Source: JAYSRU01 sp043720875 (GTDB lineage: Bacteria; Bacteroidota; Bacteroidia; Flavobacteriales_D; Crocinitomicaceae). From it: a stretch of 25,892 nucleotides of DNA. Below, piece after piece: positions 8,498 to 16,797 of the stretch. The stretch spans positions 1-25,892 of the forward strand of contig JAYSRU010000229.1 of NCBI GenBank assembly GCA_043720875.1, in the 5' to 3' direction. How positions within the stretch are numbered: position 1 is the stretch's first letter; every line of letters begins with the position of its first letter. A program made the translations under genes and the position numbers. The notes under the pieces were generated by a model. That model was not told the origin of the DNA. It did no database searches and saw only the letters and a list, made by a program, of their open reading frames with translations.

Positions 8498-8590
8498 AAA
8501 CTAAAAGAATACTGTAAAAGCTTCGACTCGTCGTTATTTGAAAAATGCCTCGATTGGAAACTTTTAAAGCACTCATAATAGCATAAGAAT

Positions 8591-8627
8591 AAAAATCCTT
8601 GTGAACATACGTTTTCAAGGATTTTTT
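8591..8627 (+). terminator. Rho-independent terminator of mreB
   Basis: An 11-bp perfect stem (AAAAATCCTTG / CAAGGATTTTT) around a 14-nt loop, followed by Ts. It lies 94 nt past the mreB stop. The open frame upstream of the next gene begins inside this hairpin, which argues against a start there. Confidence 0.8.
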
Positions 8628-8717
8628 CGTTTTTACCCAATAACTTCTGCAAATTCATCAAATGTTAAATTGTGGCAAACAATTTGTAAATTGAAAAATC
8701 AACTAACAAACAACAAA

Positions 8718-9518
8718 ATGAAAAAGTCAATTTTTGCCATGGCAGCGCTAGTTTTATCTGCCTTCACCATGCAAAGTAGCGAAATGAACTTGCCCTCTTC
8801 CACCAACAACGCATTTAGTGTTGGTGAAAAATTAAAGTACCGTGTTTCTTATGGAATCATGGATGCTGGTGAAGCTGAACTCGAAGTTAAAAGCACACCG
8901 AAAAAAGGAGCCGGCAGAGAATTGTTTCATGTGGTAGGTAAAGGTCGTTCGCTTGGGGCATTCAACGCGTTCTTCAAGGTGGAAGATGTTTATGAATCGT
9001 ACATCGATAAAAAAGGAGTTTTTCCTTGGTTCTTTGTACGTCGTGTGAGCGAAGGAGGATATAAAATGAGTCAGGATTACACCTTCAAACAAGATAAGTT
9101 GAAAGTGGATAATGGTGCAGGAAAATCATTCAACACACCCGAAGCGATTCAAGACATGTTGTCGTGTTTCTATTATTCACGTACCTTAGATTATAGCGGA
9201 ATGAAAGTTGGCGACATTAAAGAGTTTAAAGTATTCATGGACGATGAAATTTGGCCTTTAAAAATCAAATACGTTGGGGAAGAAGTAATTCACATTCGTA
9301 AGGGAAAGTTTAACTGTAAAAAGTTTTTACCCGTAGTCATCAAAGGGCGTGTTTTTGCCTCAGAGAACGATTGCAACTTTTGGGTAACGAACGACGAAAA
9401 TAGAATTCCGGTATTGGTGCGCGCAAAGATCAAAGTAGGAACGATTAAAATGCAATTGGTTGAATGGAGTGGAATAAAACACGAAATCAACATGGTGAAA
9501 GAAAAGAAAAAGAAATAA
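8718..9518 (+). CDS. DUF3108-family exported protein
   Basis: 266 residues from the ATG at 8718. The frame is open back to 8601, but that start lies inside the mreB terminator, and the 8718 start gives a proper signal peptide (MKKSIFAMAALVLSAFTMQ). The mature protein begins AFSVGEKLKYRVSYGIMDAGEAELEV, the characteristic DUF3108 opening, and continues as alternating beta strands typical of this single-domain periplasmic family. The C-terminus is Lys-rich (MVKEKKKK). The family has no established biochemical activity. It lies alone between the mreB terminator and an IS remnant, and a short hairpin (CCTCA/TGAGG, 9539-9555) follows the stop. Confidence 0.85.
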   Translation: MKKSIFAMAALVLSAFTMQSSEMNLPSSTNNAFSVGEKLKYRVSYGIMDAGEAELEVKSTPKKGAGRELFHVVGKGRSLGAFNAFFKVEDVYESYIDKKGVFPWFFVRRVSEGGYKMSQDYTFKQDKLKVDNGAGKSFNTPEAIQDMLSCFYYSRTLDYSGMKVGDIKEFKVFMDDEIWPLKIKYVGEEVIHIRKGKFNCKKFLPVVIKGRVFASENDCNFWVTNDENRIPVLVRAKIKVGTIKMQLVEWSGIKHEINMVKEKKKK

Positions 9519-9592
9519 ACGCCTCAACCCTTTCAAAACCTCAGCTTAAGTGAGGGCACTGAAACAGTCTAATTAAGAGTTGAATGTTAATT

Positions 9593-9630
9593 AAAAGGGG
9601 TGAAAGACTAAGGTTTTTCACCCCTTTTTT
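9593..9630 (+). terminator. Hairpin terminator before the IS remnant
   Basis: A 13-bp perfect stem (AAAAGGGGTGAAA / TTTCACCCCTTTT) with a 10-nt loop and trailing Ts. It may end DUF3108 transcription, or it may belong to the left end of the insertion sequence, where such hairpins block read-through into transposase. Confidence 0.7.
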
Positions 9631-9632
9631 CG

Positions 9633-9640
9633 TATCTTTA
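9633..9640 (+). promoter_or_regulatory. Candidate -7 box for the transposase
   Basis: TATCTTTA (one mismatch to TAnnTTTG) directly after the hairpin and 22 nt before the transposase ATG. Confidence 0.35.
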
Positions 9641-9661
9641 ATTACATAAATTATGCGATAA

Positions 9662-10150
9662 ATGCTTGTATTACAGAGACAATTTCAGTTTAGTGAGTTT
9701 GATTCATTGTACGAAAAAATAGTTCCAAAGTCTAATCTTCTTCGAAAGATAAATGATCTGGTTGATTTTTCATTTATACATGATGAACTGCTTAACACTT
9801 ACTGTTTGACTAACGGCAGAAATGCGGAAAGTCCGATTCGAATGTTCAAGTACTTGCTCCTCAAAACAATCTACACGGTTTCTGATGTGGATGTTGTGGA
9901 GCGTTCACAATTCGACATGTCATTCAAATACTTTTTAGGGATGTCACCGGAAGAAGACGTTATCAATCCAAGTTCACTTACAAAATTCAGAAAACTTAGA
10001 TTGAAAGACACCGATTTATTAAATTTATTAATTAATAAAACCGTTACCATTGCTATTGAAAAAGGTGTGATTCGTTCAAAATCTATTATTGTTGATGCTA
10101 CTCATTCGGGCTCAAGATCAAATCCATATTCAGCAATCGAAGTTTTACGT
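9662..10150 (+). pseudogene. Truncated IS1182-type transposase
   Basis: The first 163 codons match the N-terminal half of IS1182-type transposases: the InsH-like N-terminal domain with ESPIRMFKYLLLKTIY and SFKYFLGMSPEE, then the first catalytic Asp in IIVDATHSGSRSNP. Family proteins are usually over 400 residues. Similarity stops after SAIEVLR near 10150, and the open frame beyond it is the antisense of the RhuM gene, so it is not protein. The remaining catalytic residues and the right end of the element are missing. The left end probably lies near 9550-9560, but no matching inverted repeat remains in the window to confirm it. Confidence 0.75.
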
Positions 10151-10169
10151 GTTGGGGTTTTTTTGTTTC

Positions 10170-10194
10170 AATTCAGCGCCAACCTTAATGCAAT
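10170..10194 (-). repeat. Remnant 3' end of a DUF5686 gene (25-bp repeat, copy A)
   Basis: On the minus strand this reads IALRLALN then TGA, identical in protein to the last eight residues of the DUF5686 gene ending at 13180. It matches 23 of 25 bases at 13182-13206; the two differences are synonymous third positions, and the stop is TGA instead of TAA. Upstream of it on the minus strand the similarity ends at once. Confidence 0.75.
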
Positions 10195-10204
10195 TGTGGA
10201 GTTG

Positions 10205-10213
10205 CCGTCGACA
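10205..10213 (+). repeat. 9-bp direct repeat flanking the RhuM gene, left copy
   Basis: CCGTCGACA occurs here and at 11236-11244, on either side of the RhuM gene. It could be a target-site duplication or chance. Confidence 0.3.
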
Positions 10214-10218
10214 CAATT

Positions 10219-11214
10219 TCATTTCTTCGTTATTTTTTTAATTTCCTTATCCAAGTCCGAAATATATTTTTTGTCTTGTTCAATTCTAAATTCTTCAAAT
10301 TCAGTGTGCGCTTTTTCAACTGCTTGTTCGTGTGAAATAGTTCCAGCATTTGGCAAAACATCTAAACTATTACTTTCTAAAAATTTATTTGTTCTTTCTA
10401 GCCAATCTTTCATATTCATTAGTTGATTACGCCTTGCCTGAAACTCTGCTAAATCTAAATATGCACTAACAAGTAGATTCAAATCCCCTATTTCATTTTC
10501 ATTTAAATAGTTTTTTGCTATGGTTACATCACTTTTGTGAATTTTCCCTTCAGGAGCATTTTTCCAAGTGGATAAGCCCATAAAATCTTTGGTTTTATCG
10601 ACACGATTGTAGACAGTTTCTGCGGCAGTTTGTCCTGTAATTGCAAAATGAAATTTGTTTTGAACCATTTTGTAAAATAAAATTGCATCATCAGAATCCT
10701 TTTGGTAATCCGCGCTACATTGCTGAAAAATATCACCCAATTTTTGATACATTCTTCTTTCACTTGCTCGTATTTCTCGAATACGCTCCAATAATTCATC
10801 AAAATAATCTTTTCCAAATGCTTTTCCATTTTTGAGCATTTCATCATTCAAAACAAAACCCTTTACAATATATTCCTTTAGCGTATTGGTTGCCCATATT
10901 CTAAATTGGGTCGCTTGTTTAGAATTTACTCGGTAACCGACCGCAATTATTGTATCAAGGTTGTAAAATTCTACATTACGTTTTACATTTCTCGTCCCTT
11001 CTAATTGAACTGTTTCCAAAATGGAAATAGTTGCGACTTTCTGTAACTCATTGCTTTCATAAATATTAGCTAAATGTTTACTAATTGCCGGTACCTCCAC
11101 TCCAAAAAGTTGAGCAATAACTTTCTGTGTAAGCCAAAAACTTTCATTATAAAACGTTACGTTTATAGTTACATTCCCTGTTTCACTTTGATAAAAAATA
11201 ATTTGATTTTCCAT
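10219..11214 (-). CDS. RhuM-family (virulence-associated) DNA-binding-like protein
   Basis: 331 residues, full length for the family. The N-terminus MENQIIFYQSETGNVTINVTFYNESFWLTQKVIAQLFGVEVPAISKH... carries the typical RhuM opening with a winged-helix-like segment. NVEFYNLDTIIAVGYRVNSKQATQFRIWATNTLKEYIVKGF is the conserved Bro-N-like/RhuM core (about 80-120). The helical C-terminus ends in KKITKK. RhuM was named from a Salmonella pathogenicity island, and homologues are scattered on genomic islands and near restriction systems; the biochemical role is not established. Here it has no intact partner. The degenerate ORF upstream stops 1 nt before this ATG, and 9-bp repeats flank the gene. Confidence 0.85.
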   Translation of the reverse strand: MENQIIFYQSETGNVTINVTFYNESFWLTQKVIAQLFGVEVPAISKHLANIYESNELQKVATISILETVQLEGTRNVKRNVEFYNLDTIIAVGYRVNSKQATQFRIWATNTLKEYIVKGFVLNDEMLKNGKAFGKDYFDELLERIREIRASERRMYQKLGDIFQQCSADYQKDSDDAILFYKMVQNKFHFAITGQTAAETVYNRVDKTKDFMGLSTWKNAPEGKIHKSDVTIAKNYLNENEIGDLNLLVSAYLDLAEFQARRNQLMNMKDWLERTNKFLESNSLDVLPNAGTISHEQAVEKAHTEFEEFRIEQDKKYISDLDKEIKKITKK

Positions 11215-11215
11215 T

Positions 11216-11484
11216 TTAATTTATTATTTCACACTCCGTCGACAATCGCAATCTACTACTCACTCCATTCAAATATCCCATTGTCTGATCTTTGATTCTT
11301 TTGATTAAAGTGATTAAAATTGAGTCCAATTCAATTTGTAAGAAATCCTTACACGTTGAAACCTCTTGTAATTCTCCTTCTTCAAAAATGCTTTTGCATT
11401 ACTCGTTTAGTTTTTTAACATTGAAGCTTGACCCTTTTCATGTAATTTATATAATTCTAGTATTTTTTGAAAATCATCAATCAT
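11216..11484 (-). pseudogene. Possible degenerate ORF ending 1 nt before RhuM
   Basis: This is the main content of the 300-nt gap 11215-11514. On the minus strand an ATG at 11484 opens MIDDFQKILELYKLHEKGQ and stops at 11409-11407. After a frame change and a second in-frame stop (11401-11399), another frame reads FEEGELQEVSTCKDFLQ and continues for ~60 codons to a TAA at 11218-11216, leaving one base before the RhuM ATG. The helical composition and tight junction suggest a decayed gene once in an operon with RhuM, but more than one lesion would be needed. I recognise no family. Confidence 0.25.
11236..11244 (+). repeat. 9-bp direct repeat flanking the RhuM gene, right copy
   Basis: CCGTCGACA, identical to 10205-10213; a GTCGAC palindrome lies within it. 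Confidence 0.3.
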
Positions 11485-11514
11485 ACGAGACTTTTTTATT
11501 TTACACTTTCTAGT

Positions 11515-11967
11515 TTAGAATTTTCCATTTTCAACATAACTCGATTTGAATTTATAAGCATTTTTGGTGATTTTCAAATCATAATAATACAGATCACCGT
11601 CAATTCGTTCTACAGTATTAACTTCGATTATTTTATTGTCTTTGGTTTTTGTGCTAAAATAATTATCATTGAAGAACCATTCTTCAGTTTTCAAATTATT
11701 TTCTTCATACATGCAAGTTTTTGCAAAGCCATTTTCAACCAAGTAATAGGCTTTACTCTTTTTGTAAACAATCACAACAATTCCGCTTACTCCAGTCTTG
11801 TTTTTTACATTCATAAAAAACAAACCATTGTGAACAGTAGATACAGAGTCTTCAAGCACAACAGTTCCTTTATAATGCTTGTTAATTACGCATAATGTAT
11901 CCAAATTGGATTGAGCTAAAACTCTGCCCGAATGGCAAAGCAAGAGTAATAAATATATAATTTTCAT
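11515..11967 (-). CDS. Small exported hypothetical protein
   Basis: 150 residues. MKIIYLLLLLCHSGRVLAQSN is a Sec signal peptide with a likely AxA-type cleavage (VLA|Q). The mature part looks beta-rich (GTVVLEDSV, GIVVIVYKKSKAYYLVENG, GDLYYYDLKITKNAYKF). The only Cys residues after the signal are two, at LCVIN and TCMYE. I recognise no family. It follows the frameshifted lipocalin-like gene by 50 nt on the same strand and may be its operon partner. Its AT-rich composition matches the surrounding accessory region. Confidence 0.65.
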   Translation of the reverse strand: MKIIYLLLLLCHSGRVLAQSNLDTLCVINKHYKGTVVLEDSVSTVHNGLFFMNVKNKTGVSGIVVIVYKKSKAYYLVENGFAKTCMYEENNLKTEEWFFNDNYFSTKTKDNKIIEVNTVERIDGDLYYYDLKITKNAYKFKSSYVENGKF

Positions 11968-12017
11968 TTTATTGTTTTTTATTTCGATTACTCTCGATTC
12001 TTCTTAGAAAGAAGTGT

Positions 12018-12549
12018 TTATCGTCTTTTCTTTTTATTCCATCGGAATACCCGCTTATAATAATGCGTTAATTCAATATATACCCCATTCTCTATACTCC
12101 CCTCAATATCATCCAAAACCAGCCTTTTTCTATCAATTTCAATTATTCTAAAATCAAATAATTTCATTATTTGATCTTCATAGGCCTGAATAAAAACGTT
12201 ATAATACTTTTTGCCATTAGTTTCATAATCTGTTATTAATTGGCAATAAGGTGTGCCCAATAATTTTCTGTTATAGGAATCCTTGATGACACAAGAAACG
12301 TCAACGAACAGATTCGTATCAAGCATGTCACGGTATATTAATTTATCACTTACATCCACCCGAAAATTTATTTCCTTAAAAAAGACGTGATCCATAATTA
12401 TTAGGTGTAAACAAATAAATTTTTTCCTTACTGTTCTGCTTTAAACTATAATCATACACCCATTTTCCCAAAATACTTTTCTGAATCGGAATTTCCGTAT
12501 TATCAGCAGCTAACCAAAAAGACAAAAAAATTATACTTATGGATTTCAT
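12018..12549 (-). pseudogene. Lipocalin-like exported protein, split by a homopolymer frameshift
   Basis: The first frame starts at 12549, where ATGA overlaps the stop of the upstream gene. It encodes a short hydrophobic leader (MKSISIIFLSFWLAADN), then KSILGKWVYDYSLKQNSKEK, a lipocalin-like GKW opening, and stops after GSRLF. The downstream frame (open 12395-12018) takes over at A6 (plus strand 12378-12383): removing one base of that run gives GSRLFKEINFRV and a continuous protein of ~176 residues with beta-rich segments ending in YYKRVFRWNKKKRR. The ATG at 12395 would therefore be an internal start. A real mutation, slippage-tolerant expression or a sequencing error are all possible. The fold assignment is tentative. 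Confidence 0.6.
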
Positions 12550-13136
12550 TTATTCTTTATTTTAAACCTTTGATTATTTATTTTTAAGATGCCAGAAAAA
12601 TGACTTTTTCTATCTGTAATGTTGAGCGAAATTAAGTTTTGAGCAATCTTTAAGTTCAAGACTTGATAATCATAGTTTAAATGTAACGAAAGATGTTCGA
12701 TTAGTTTTATATCCAAATCTGAATCGATTTTGTTATCCATAGTGTTTAGATAAATCTTCATCCAAAAATAATCAGACTTTTGTTCGTAAGTTATTGAAGA
12801 ATTGATGTCTATTTTTGAAACTAATTCTTGAATGTTTATAGGGAAATCATGTTTAACCTTAGACATTTCATTAATGGTATTTTCAATATTGAATTCTTTA
12901 AGAACAATTGAACCTGGAATCTTTATTCTATGGCTAAAGATCAACGATTTATATTCGATGTCAAAAATTAAGGGTTGAATATACTTCCAAATATATAAGC
13001 ATTCTGTAGTTTTCTCAAACAAGAATCCAACAATAATATCATCTTGACTTTCTTTAAAAAGAACATTTTCAAATAGATGAAAATCTAAAAATGAAGAATT
13101 TGATTTGACGGCTTTTGTAATCCCATTTAGTGTCAT
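12546..13136 (-). CDS. Hypothetical protein, first gene of an accessory operon
   Basis: 196 residues, AT-rich, with no signal peptide and no clear membrane helix. Beta-like stretches (DIIVGFLFEKTTECLYIWKY; SLIFSHRIKIPGSIVLKEF) precede a helical middle (NIENTINEMSKVKHDFPINIQELVSKIDI) and a Lys/Asn-rich C-terminus. I recognise no family. Its TGA stop overlaps the ATG of the frameshifted lipocalin-like gene by 4 nt, which indicates translational coupling and supports both start assignments. It begins 44 nt beyond the stop of the DUF5686 gene, on the same strand, so it could be read from that transcript. Confidence 0.6.
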   Translation of the reverse strand: MTLNGITKAVKSNSSFLDFHLFENVLFKESQDDIIVGFLFEKTTECLYIWKYIQPLIFDIEYKSLIFSHRIKIPGSIVLKEFNIENTINEMSKVKHDFPINIQELVSKIDINSSITYEQKSDYFWMKIYLNTMDNKIDSDLDIKLIEHLSLHLNYDYQVLNLKIAQNLISLNITDRKSHFSGILKINNQRFKIKNK

Positions 13137-13179
13137 CGACAGTCTATTTTAATACAATTCACTTGTATGTTTATCCCCA

Positions 13180-15603
13180 TTAATTCAGTGCCAACCTCAA
13201 TGCAATCTTATAAGTAAAGTTTTTCAAAGCATTCGGTTCTGCATAAGCCCCGTAACGTTGAATAACACCTATTCCTAAGCCTACTATACTAGTTGAGAAA
13301 ATATCATCTATTATTATTCCACCTTCAAATAATCCTTTTTCCATCGTTTTGAAATTTACACCTGTGTGTCTTGCAATATCACTCATTCCCCCAAAGCCAA
13401 GAGCATGATGTAAGCTAATTTGGGGTTTGAAAATAGAAAGTCCTGTTTTTATTTGTTTGAACGTTAAGCGTGTAAAGAAACAAGCTTGTCGGTCGTTGTA
13501 AAATTCTCCAGGTCGTGCAGATTCAAATGTATTTGGTACAGAAAGTGCCCATTTTCCACCTGTACCTAAAGCTGTATGTTGATACAATAATGGTGCATAT
13601 CCAACGGTGGCTCCAGCAGTTGCAAGCATTCTCAAACGACCGACAGCTCTAATGTTCACCGTTTCTTCGATGTCTGCGGCAAAGCGCCAAAAGTTCAACT
13701 CCGAGCCAAAAATTGCGGGTAATGCCTTCGTAACTTGTACACGAATCATAGGCCACAAGGTTGGCAACGCATAACGCTGATCGGCTAAACGCATAGCTTT
13801 TTCACGCACATTCCATTTTATTTCGAGTCCAACATTAAAATTATCGAATGGATTCTGATAGGCATCATTTACAACGACTCCATTCTCTGCTTCGGGTCTG
13901 CCAAAATAAGCATAGCCCTCTGTTGTATTAATGCGTTGAAATTCTGCCAAGGTATTGATGTAAATATTAGCTCTTGGAAAAAACGAATACGACGCTCTTG
14001 CGGATTGCTCCGTGTCAAAATATTTAGCGTACAATTTGCGGTAAAATCCACTCGCACCAAATTCATATCCAGTAGAAGCAAAATTGGTTAAACCTCGTTC
14101 CAAAATATCTTGGCGGTAGGTCAATTTCAATTTCCCTTGCGTTTTAGGACTCAAGGTAAAACTGGCGTGTCCACCATATTTCATCACTTTATCCGAAACA
14201 CCGTACGCAAAATATCCGCCGACAGCTACCCGTTTCATAAGTGAAGAACCGGTCTCTAGGCTCAAACCTATCCGTTGGTGTTCGTATTGATTATACCTGG
14301 CAATGTTTGCCAAATCGATCGTTAATTTATTCTTTAGAATTGGTAATTTACCCGTCGACAACGCTTTAAGGAATGTTAAGCGTCGATCAAAATTTCCTGA
14401 CTTTCCAATGCTATCCATTACTTTGTAGGTATTCTCTTCTTGCTTTGTGAGTTCAGTTCCCCTACGTTTTAACCATTCTTCTTGCGTAGTTTCTCCGGCA
14501 GTTTCAGCCAAATCAACCGAATAATTATCGTTTTTTACTTTTAATCCCTCCGGATTAAATTGTACGTTTTTTATTTCACTGATTGATTTTGCAACGGGTC
14601 TAGCTTTCGAGTTCAAGGTGACAGGAACATCCAATTCACTTATTAACTTATAAGGAAACCATTTTAAATTATTCGTGATTCTATATTCTTGCGTGATTTT
14701 AATTTTACCAAACATTCCGGTAGTGTCTTTGGGAGATGCAATCACTTTTTCAATGGCATAATCGCGCGAGTTGATGTACAGCATTCCTTTCATTCCCTCA
14801 AATGACGTTGATTTTCTAGGACGGAAACTTATTCCATACGTAGTATCTTTTCCATGAAACGTGGTATCTTCAATAATGAAAAGATAGCGTCTTGTTCCTC
14901 CAGCAGCAATCGGATTCAAATATGCCTTTTCCATGATGGTAAACTGGTTGTCGTAAAAACTAAACGATTGCATTTGACTTGCCAATAGCGAAAGTAAGGG
15001 GTCTTGGAATCCGGAAACTTTATACGAAGTAATTAATTCTTTGTCTCTGAATGGCGGAACAAACCCACGCTCAGAAGTGGTTTCGGTAAGAAAAAAGTGT
15101 TGATTTTGAGCTTTTGCAACCTCCTCCAATAATTTTACATCCTTGGTTGTATCGGCAATTGCTTTGATGTCGTCTGGATTTGACTGTAGCGTGAACTTGT
15201 TGTACGCGTTGTATGAAAATGCGTCGTTTTTCAACGGATCATTTTTCCGCTTGTTGTCGATTACCAAGTTAATAATACGATGCGCTGGGTTTTCACCTGG
15301 AATAATAATCGCTTCATCAATCACCCGCACGTTTGATTTCAAATAAACCGTCGAATCTTTGTATTCTCCTAATACAAAAGTGGTGTCAAAATATTCAAAC
15401 GCTGAAATTCTCAAGGTTCCTGTTGCGCCCTTAGGCAAGGTGATTTTACCGTCTATATCCCCGCGAACAATTGGTTTTCCATTCAAATCTGCTCTAGGAA
15501 AAGAGACCAATTCTTTGGTGTCCATGTTTTGTATGTAAAAGTTTTGTTGACCAAAAAAATTACTATTCAAAAGAAAAAATAAAATAATGTAAATGTATTT
15601 CAT
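13180..15603 (-). CDS. DUF5686 / carboxypeptidase-like regulatory-domain outer-membrane protein
   Basis: 807 residues. A signal peptide (MKYIYIILFFLLNSNFFGQ) is followed by a carboxypeptidase-regulatory-like beta-sandwich (about 20-95: GDIDGKITLPKGATGTLRISAFEY, DSTVYLKSN, DEAIIIPGENPAHRIINLVIDNKRKNDP). The DUF5686 region then fills the rest, with aromatic, alternating C-terminal strands typical of an outer-membrane beta-barrel (QGKLKLTYRQDI; FRAADIEETVNIRAVGRLRM; ends YKIALRLALN). The family is widespread in Bacteroidota and has no firm biochemical role. The last 25 bases are nearly duplicated at 10170-10194, beyond the accessory genes, which marks this 3' end as an insertion point. Confidence 0.9.
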   Translation of the reverse strand: MKYIYIILFFLLNSNFFGQQNFYIQNMDTKELVSFPRADLNGKPIVRGDIDGKITLPKGATGTLRISAFEYFDTTFVLGEYKDSTVYLKSNVRVIDEAIIIPGENPAHRIINLVIDNKRKNDPLKNDAFSYNAYNKFTLQSNPDDIKAIADTTKDVKLLEEVAKAQNQHFFLTETTSERGFVPPFRDKELITSYKVSGFQDPLLSLLASQMQSFSFYDNQFTIMEKAYLNPIAAGGTRRYLFIIEDTTFHGKDTTYGISFRPRKSTSFEGMKGMLYINSRDYAIEKVIASPKDTTGMFGKIKITQEYRITNNLKWFPYKLISELDVPVTLNSKARPVAKSISEIKNVQFNPEGLKVKNDNYSVDLAETAGETTQEEWLKRRGTELTKQEENTYKVMDSIGKSGNFDRRLTFLKALSTGKLPILKNKLTIDLANIARYNQYEHQRIGLSLETGSSLMKRVAVGGYFAYGVSDKVMKYGGHASFTLSPKTQGKLKLTYRQDILERGLTNFASTGYEFGASGFYRKLYAKYFDTEQSARASYSFFPRANIYINTLAEFQRINTTEGYAYFGRPEAENGVVVNDAYQNPFDNFNVGLEIKWNVREKAMRLADQRYALPTLWPMIRVQVTKALPAIFGSELNFWRFAADIEETVNIRAVGRLRMLATAGATVGYAPLLYQHTALGTGGKWALSVPNTFESARPGEFYNDRQACFFTRLTFKQIKTGLSIFKPQISLHHALGFGGMSDIARHTGVNFKTMEKGLFEGGIIIDDIFSTSIVGLGIGVIQRYGAYAEPNALKNFTYKIALRLALN
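13182..13206 (-). repeat. 3' end of the intact DUF5686 gene (25-bp repeat, copy B)
   Basis: Partner of 10170-10194: 23 of 25 bases are identical and both encode IALRLALN. The two copies bracket about 3.0 kb of accessory genes. Confidence 0.75.
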
Positions 15604-15745
15604 GTGCTAAATTATCATTTTCAAAGGAGTATAGGCCTTTCCAATATAAACTCACTTATAATCGTAGACTCATTTTAATGCCCTAAAGTTACAACATATT
15701 CAGGTCAAAATATCACCTAACGCACTTAATGCCTCTCAGAATACG

Positions 15746-15753
15746 TATCTTCG
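15746..15753 (+). promoter_or_regulatory. -7 box before the radical SAM gene
   Basis: TATCTTCG (one mismatch to TAnnTTTG), only 7 nt before the ATG, implying a leaderless or nearly leaderless mRNA. Confidence 0.5.
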
Positions 15754-15759
15754 CATTGC

Positions 15760-16797
15760 ATGAAATTTAAAACAAGACTAACTTGGCTACGCTATATTAC
15801 ACTTCTTCGGTTGTGGAATCTTTTGCAATTGCGGGCAAGTTTTATGTTATCTACACTGTTGAAGAAAAACATTGTTTGGGGATCGCCCTTTGCAATTTCA
15901 ATTGAGCCGACTACCTCTTGCAATCTTGGTTGCCCTGAATGCCCCAGTGGATTAAAACAATTTAGTCGCCCAACTGGAAAACTTTCGCTAGAAAACAACG
16001 CGTTAATTCTCGCGGCGTTAAAAGGAAGACTACAACACATCAATTATTACTTTCAAGGAGAACCGTTTATTCATGGTCAATTTTTAGCATTGGTTCAAGA
16101 GGCAAAAAAACACAACGTTTATGTTTCTACCTCAACCAATGCTCATTTCATAGACGAGGAGATGGCTAATAAAATTGTACATTCTGGCTTGGACCAATTA
16201 ATTATTTCGATCGACGGCACAACACAAGAAACGTATGAGCAATATAGAGTGCATGGAAAACTATCGAAAGTATTGGAAGCTTCTCGCTTGCTTGTGGCAG
16301 CAAAAAAGAAATATCAAAAAGGACCTTTACTTGTTTTTCAGTTTCTAGTAGTTGCGCCGAATGAACATCAAATTAATGATGTTTTGGCCATGGCAACTGA
16401 AATGCAAATAGACGAAGTTCGCTTTAAAACAGCACAACTATACGACTTTGAAAATGGTAATTCTTTACTGCCCAACCAAGAAAAATATAGTCGTTACATC
16501 AAAGGGAAAGATGGCAAGTACAAATTGAAGTACACCCTAAAAAACAAATGTTGGCGCATGTGGAGCAGTTGCGTTTTTACGTGGGATTTACGCGTGGTGC
16601 CTTGCTGTTTTGATAAAGACGCTAGTCATGTTTTAGGCAATTTAGGTGTTTCTGAAACTACTCCTAATCATCAGTTTAACGCAATATGGAAAGGTCAGAA
16701 ATACAATGCATTTCGCAAGCAGTTACTAAATAACCGAGAGACTATTGCGATTTGCCAAAATTGTAGTGAAGGGTCTAAAGTATTGGTAGAACGTTAA
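15760..16797 (+). CDS. Radical SAM/SPASM-domain protein
   Basis: 345 residues. A basic, hydrophobic N-terminus leads to GSPFAISIEPTTSCNLGCPECPSG, with the radical-SAM cluster motif CX3CX2C at Cys54, 58 and 61. The TIM-barrel part shows YYFQGEPF, TSTNAHF and IISIDGTTQETYEQYR (substrate and SAM-binding strands). A SPASM-like C-terminus carries Cys264, 271, 282, 283, 332 and 335 for auxiliary iron-sulfur clusters. The EPTTSCNLxCPECPSG form is a common Bacteroidota subgroup without a defined substrate; peptide or cofactor modification is inferred from SPASM relatives only. No precursor-peptide gene is obvious, though a small Cys-containing exported protein is encoded convergently with a 4-nt overlap at the stop codons. 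Confidence 0.9.
   Translation: MKFKTRLTWLRYITLLRLWNLLQLRASFMLSTLLKKNIVWGSPFAISIEPTTSCNLGCPECPSGLKQFSRPTGKLSLENNALILAALKGRLQHINYYFQGEPFIHGQFLALVQEAKKHNVYVSTSTNAHFIDEEMANKIVHSGLDQLIISIDGTTQETYEQYRVHGKLSKVLEASRLLVAAKKKYQKGPLLVFQFLVVAPNEHQINDVLAMATEMQIDEVRFKTAQLYDFENGNSLLPNQEKYSRYIKGKDGKYKLKYTLKNKCWRMWSSCVFTWDLRVVPCCFDKDASHVLGNLGVSETTPNHQFNAIWKGQKYNAFRKQLLNNRETIAICQNCSEGSKVLVER

Noticed and set aside
10151..10426. Continuation of the transposase frame as protein
   Set aside because: Beyond 10150 it has no transposase similarity and is the complement of the DUF5686 remnant and of the RhuM 3' end.
11292..11895. Plus-strand frames of 73 and 142 codons
   Set aside because: The longer is antisense to the secreted protein at 11515-11967 with its signal peptide; the shorter has low-complexity hydrophobic composition and no start context.
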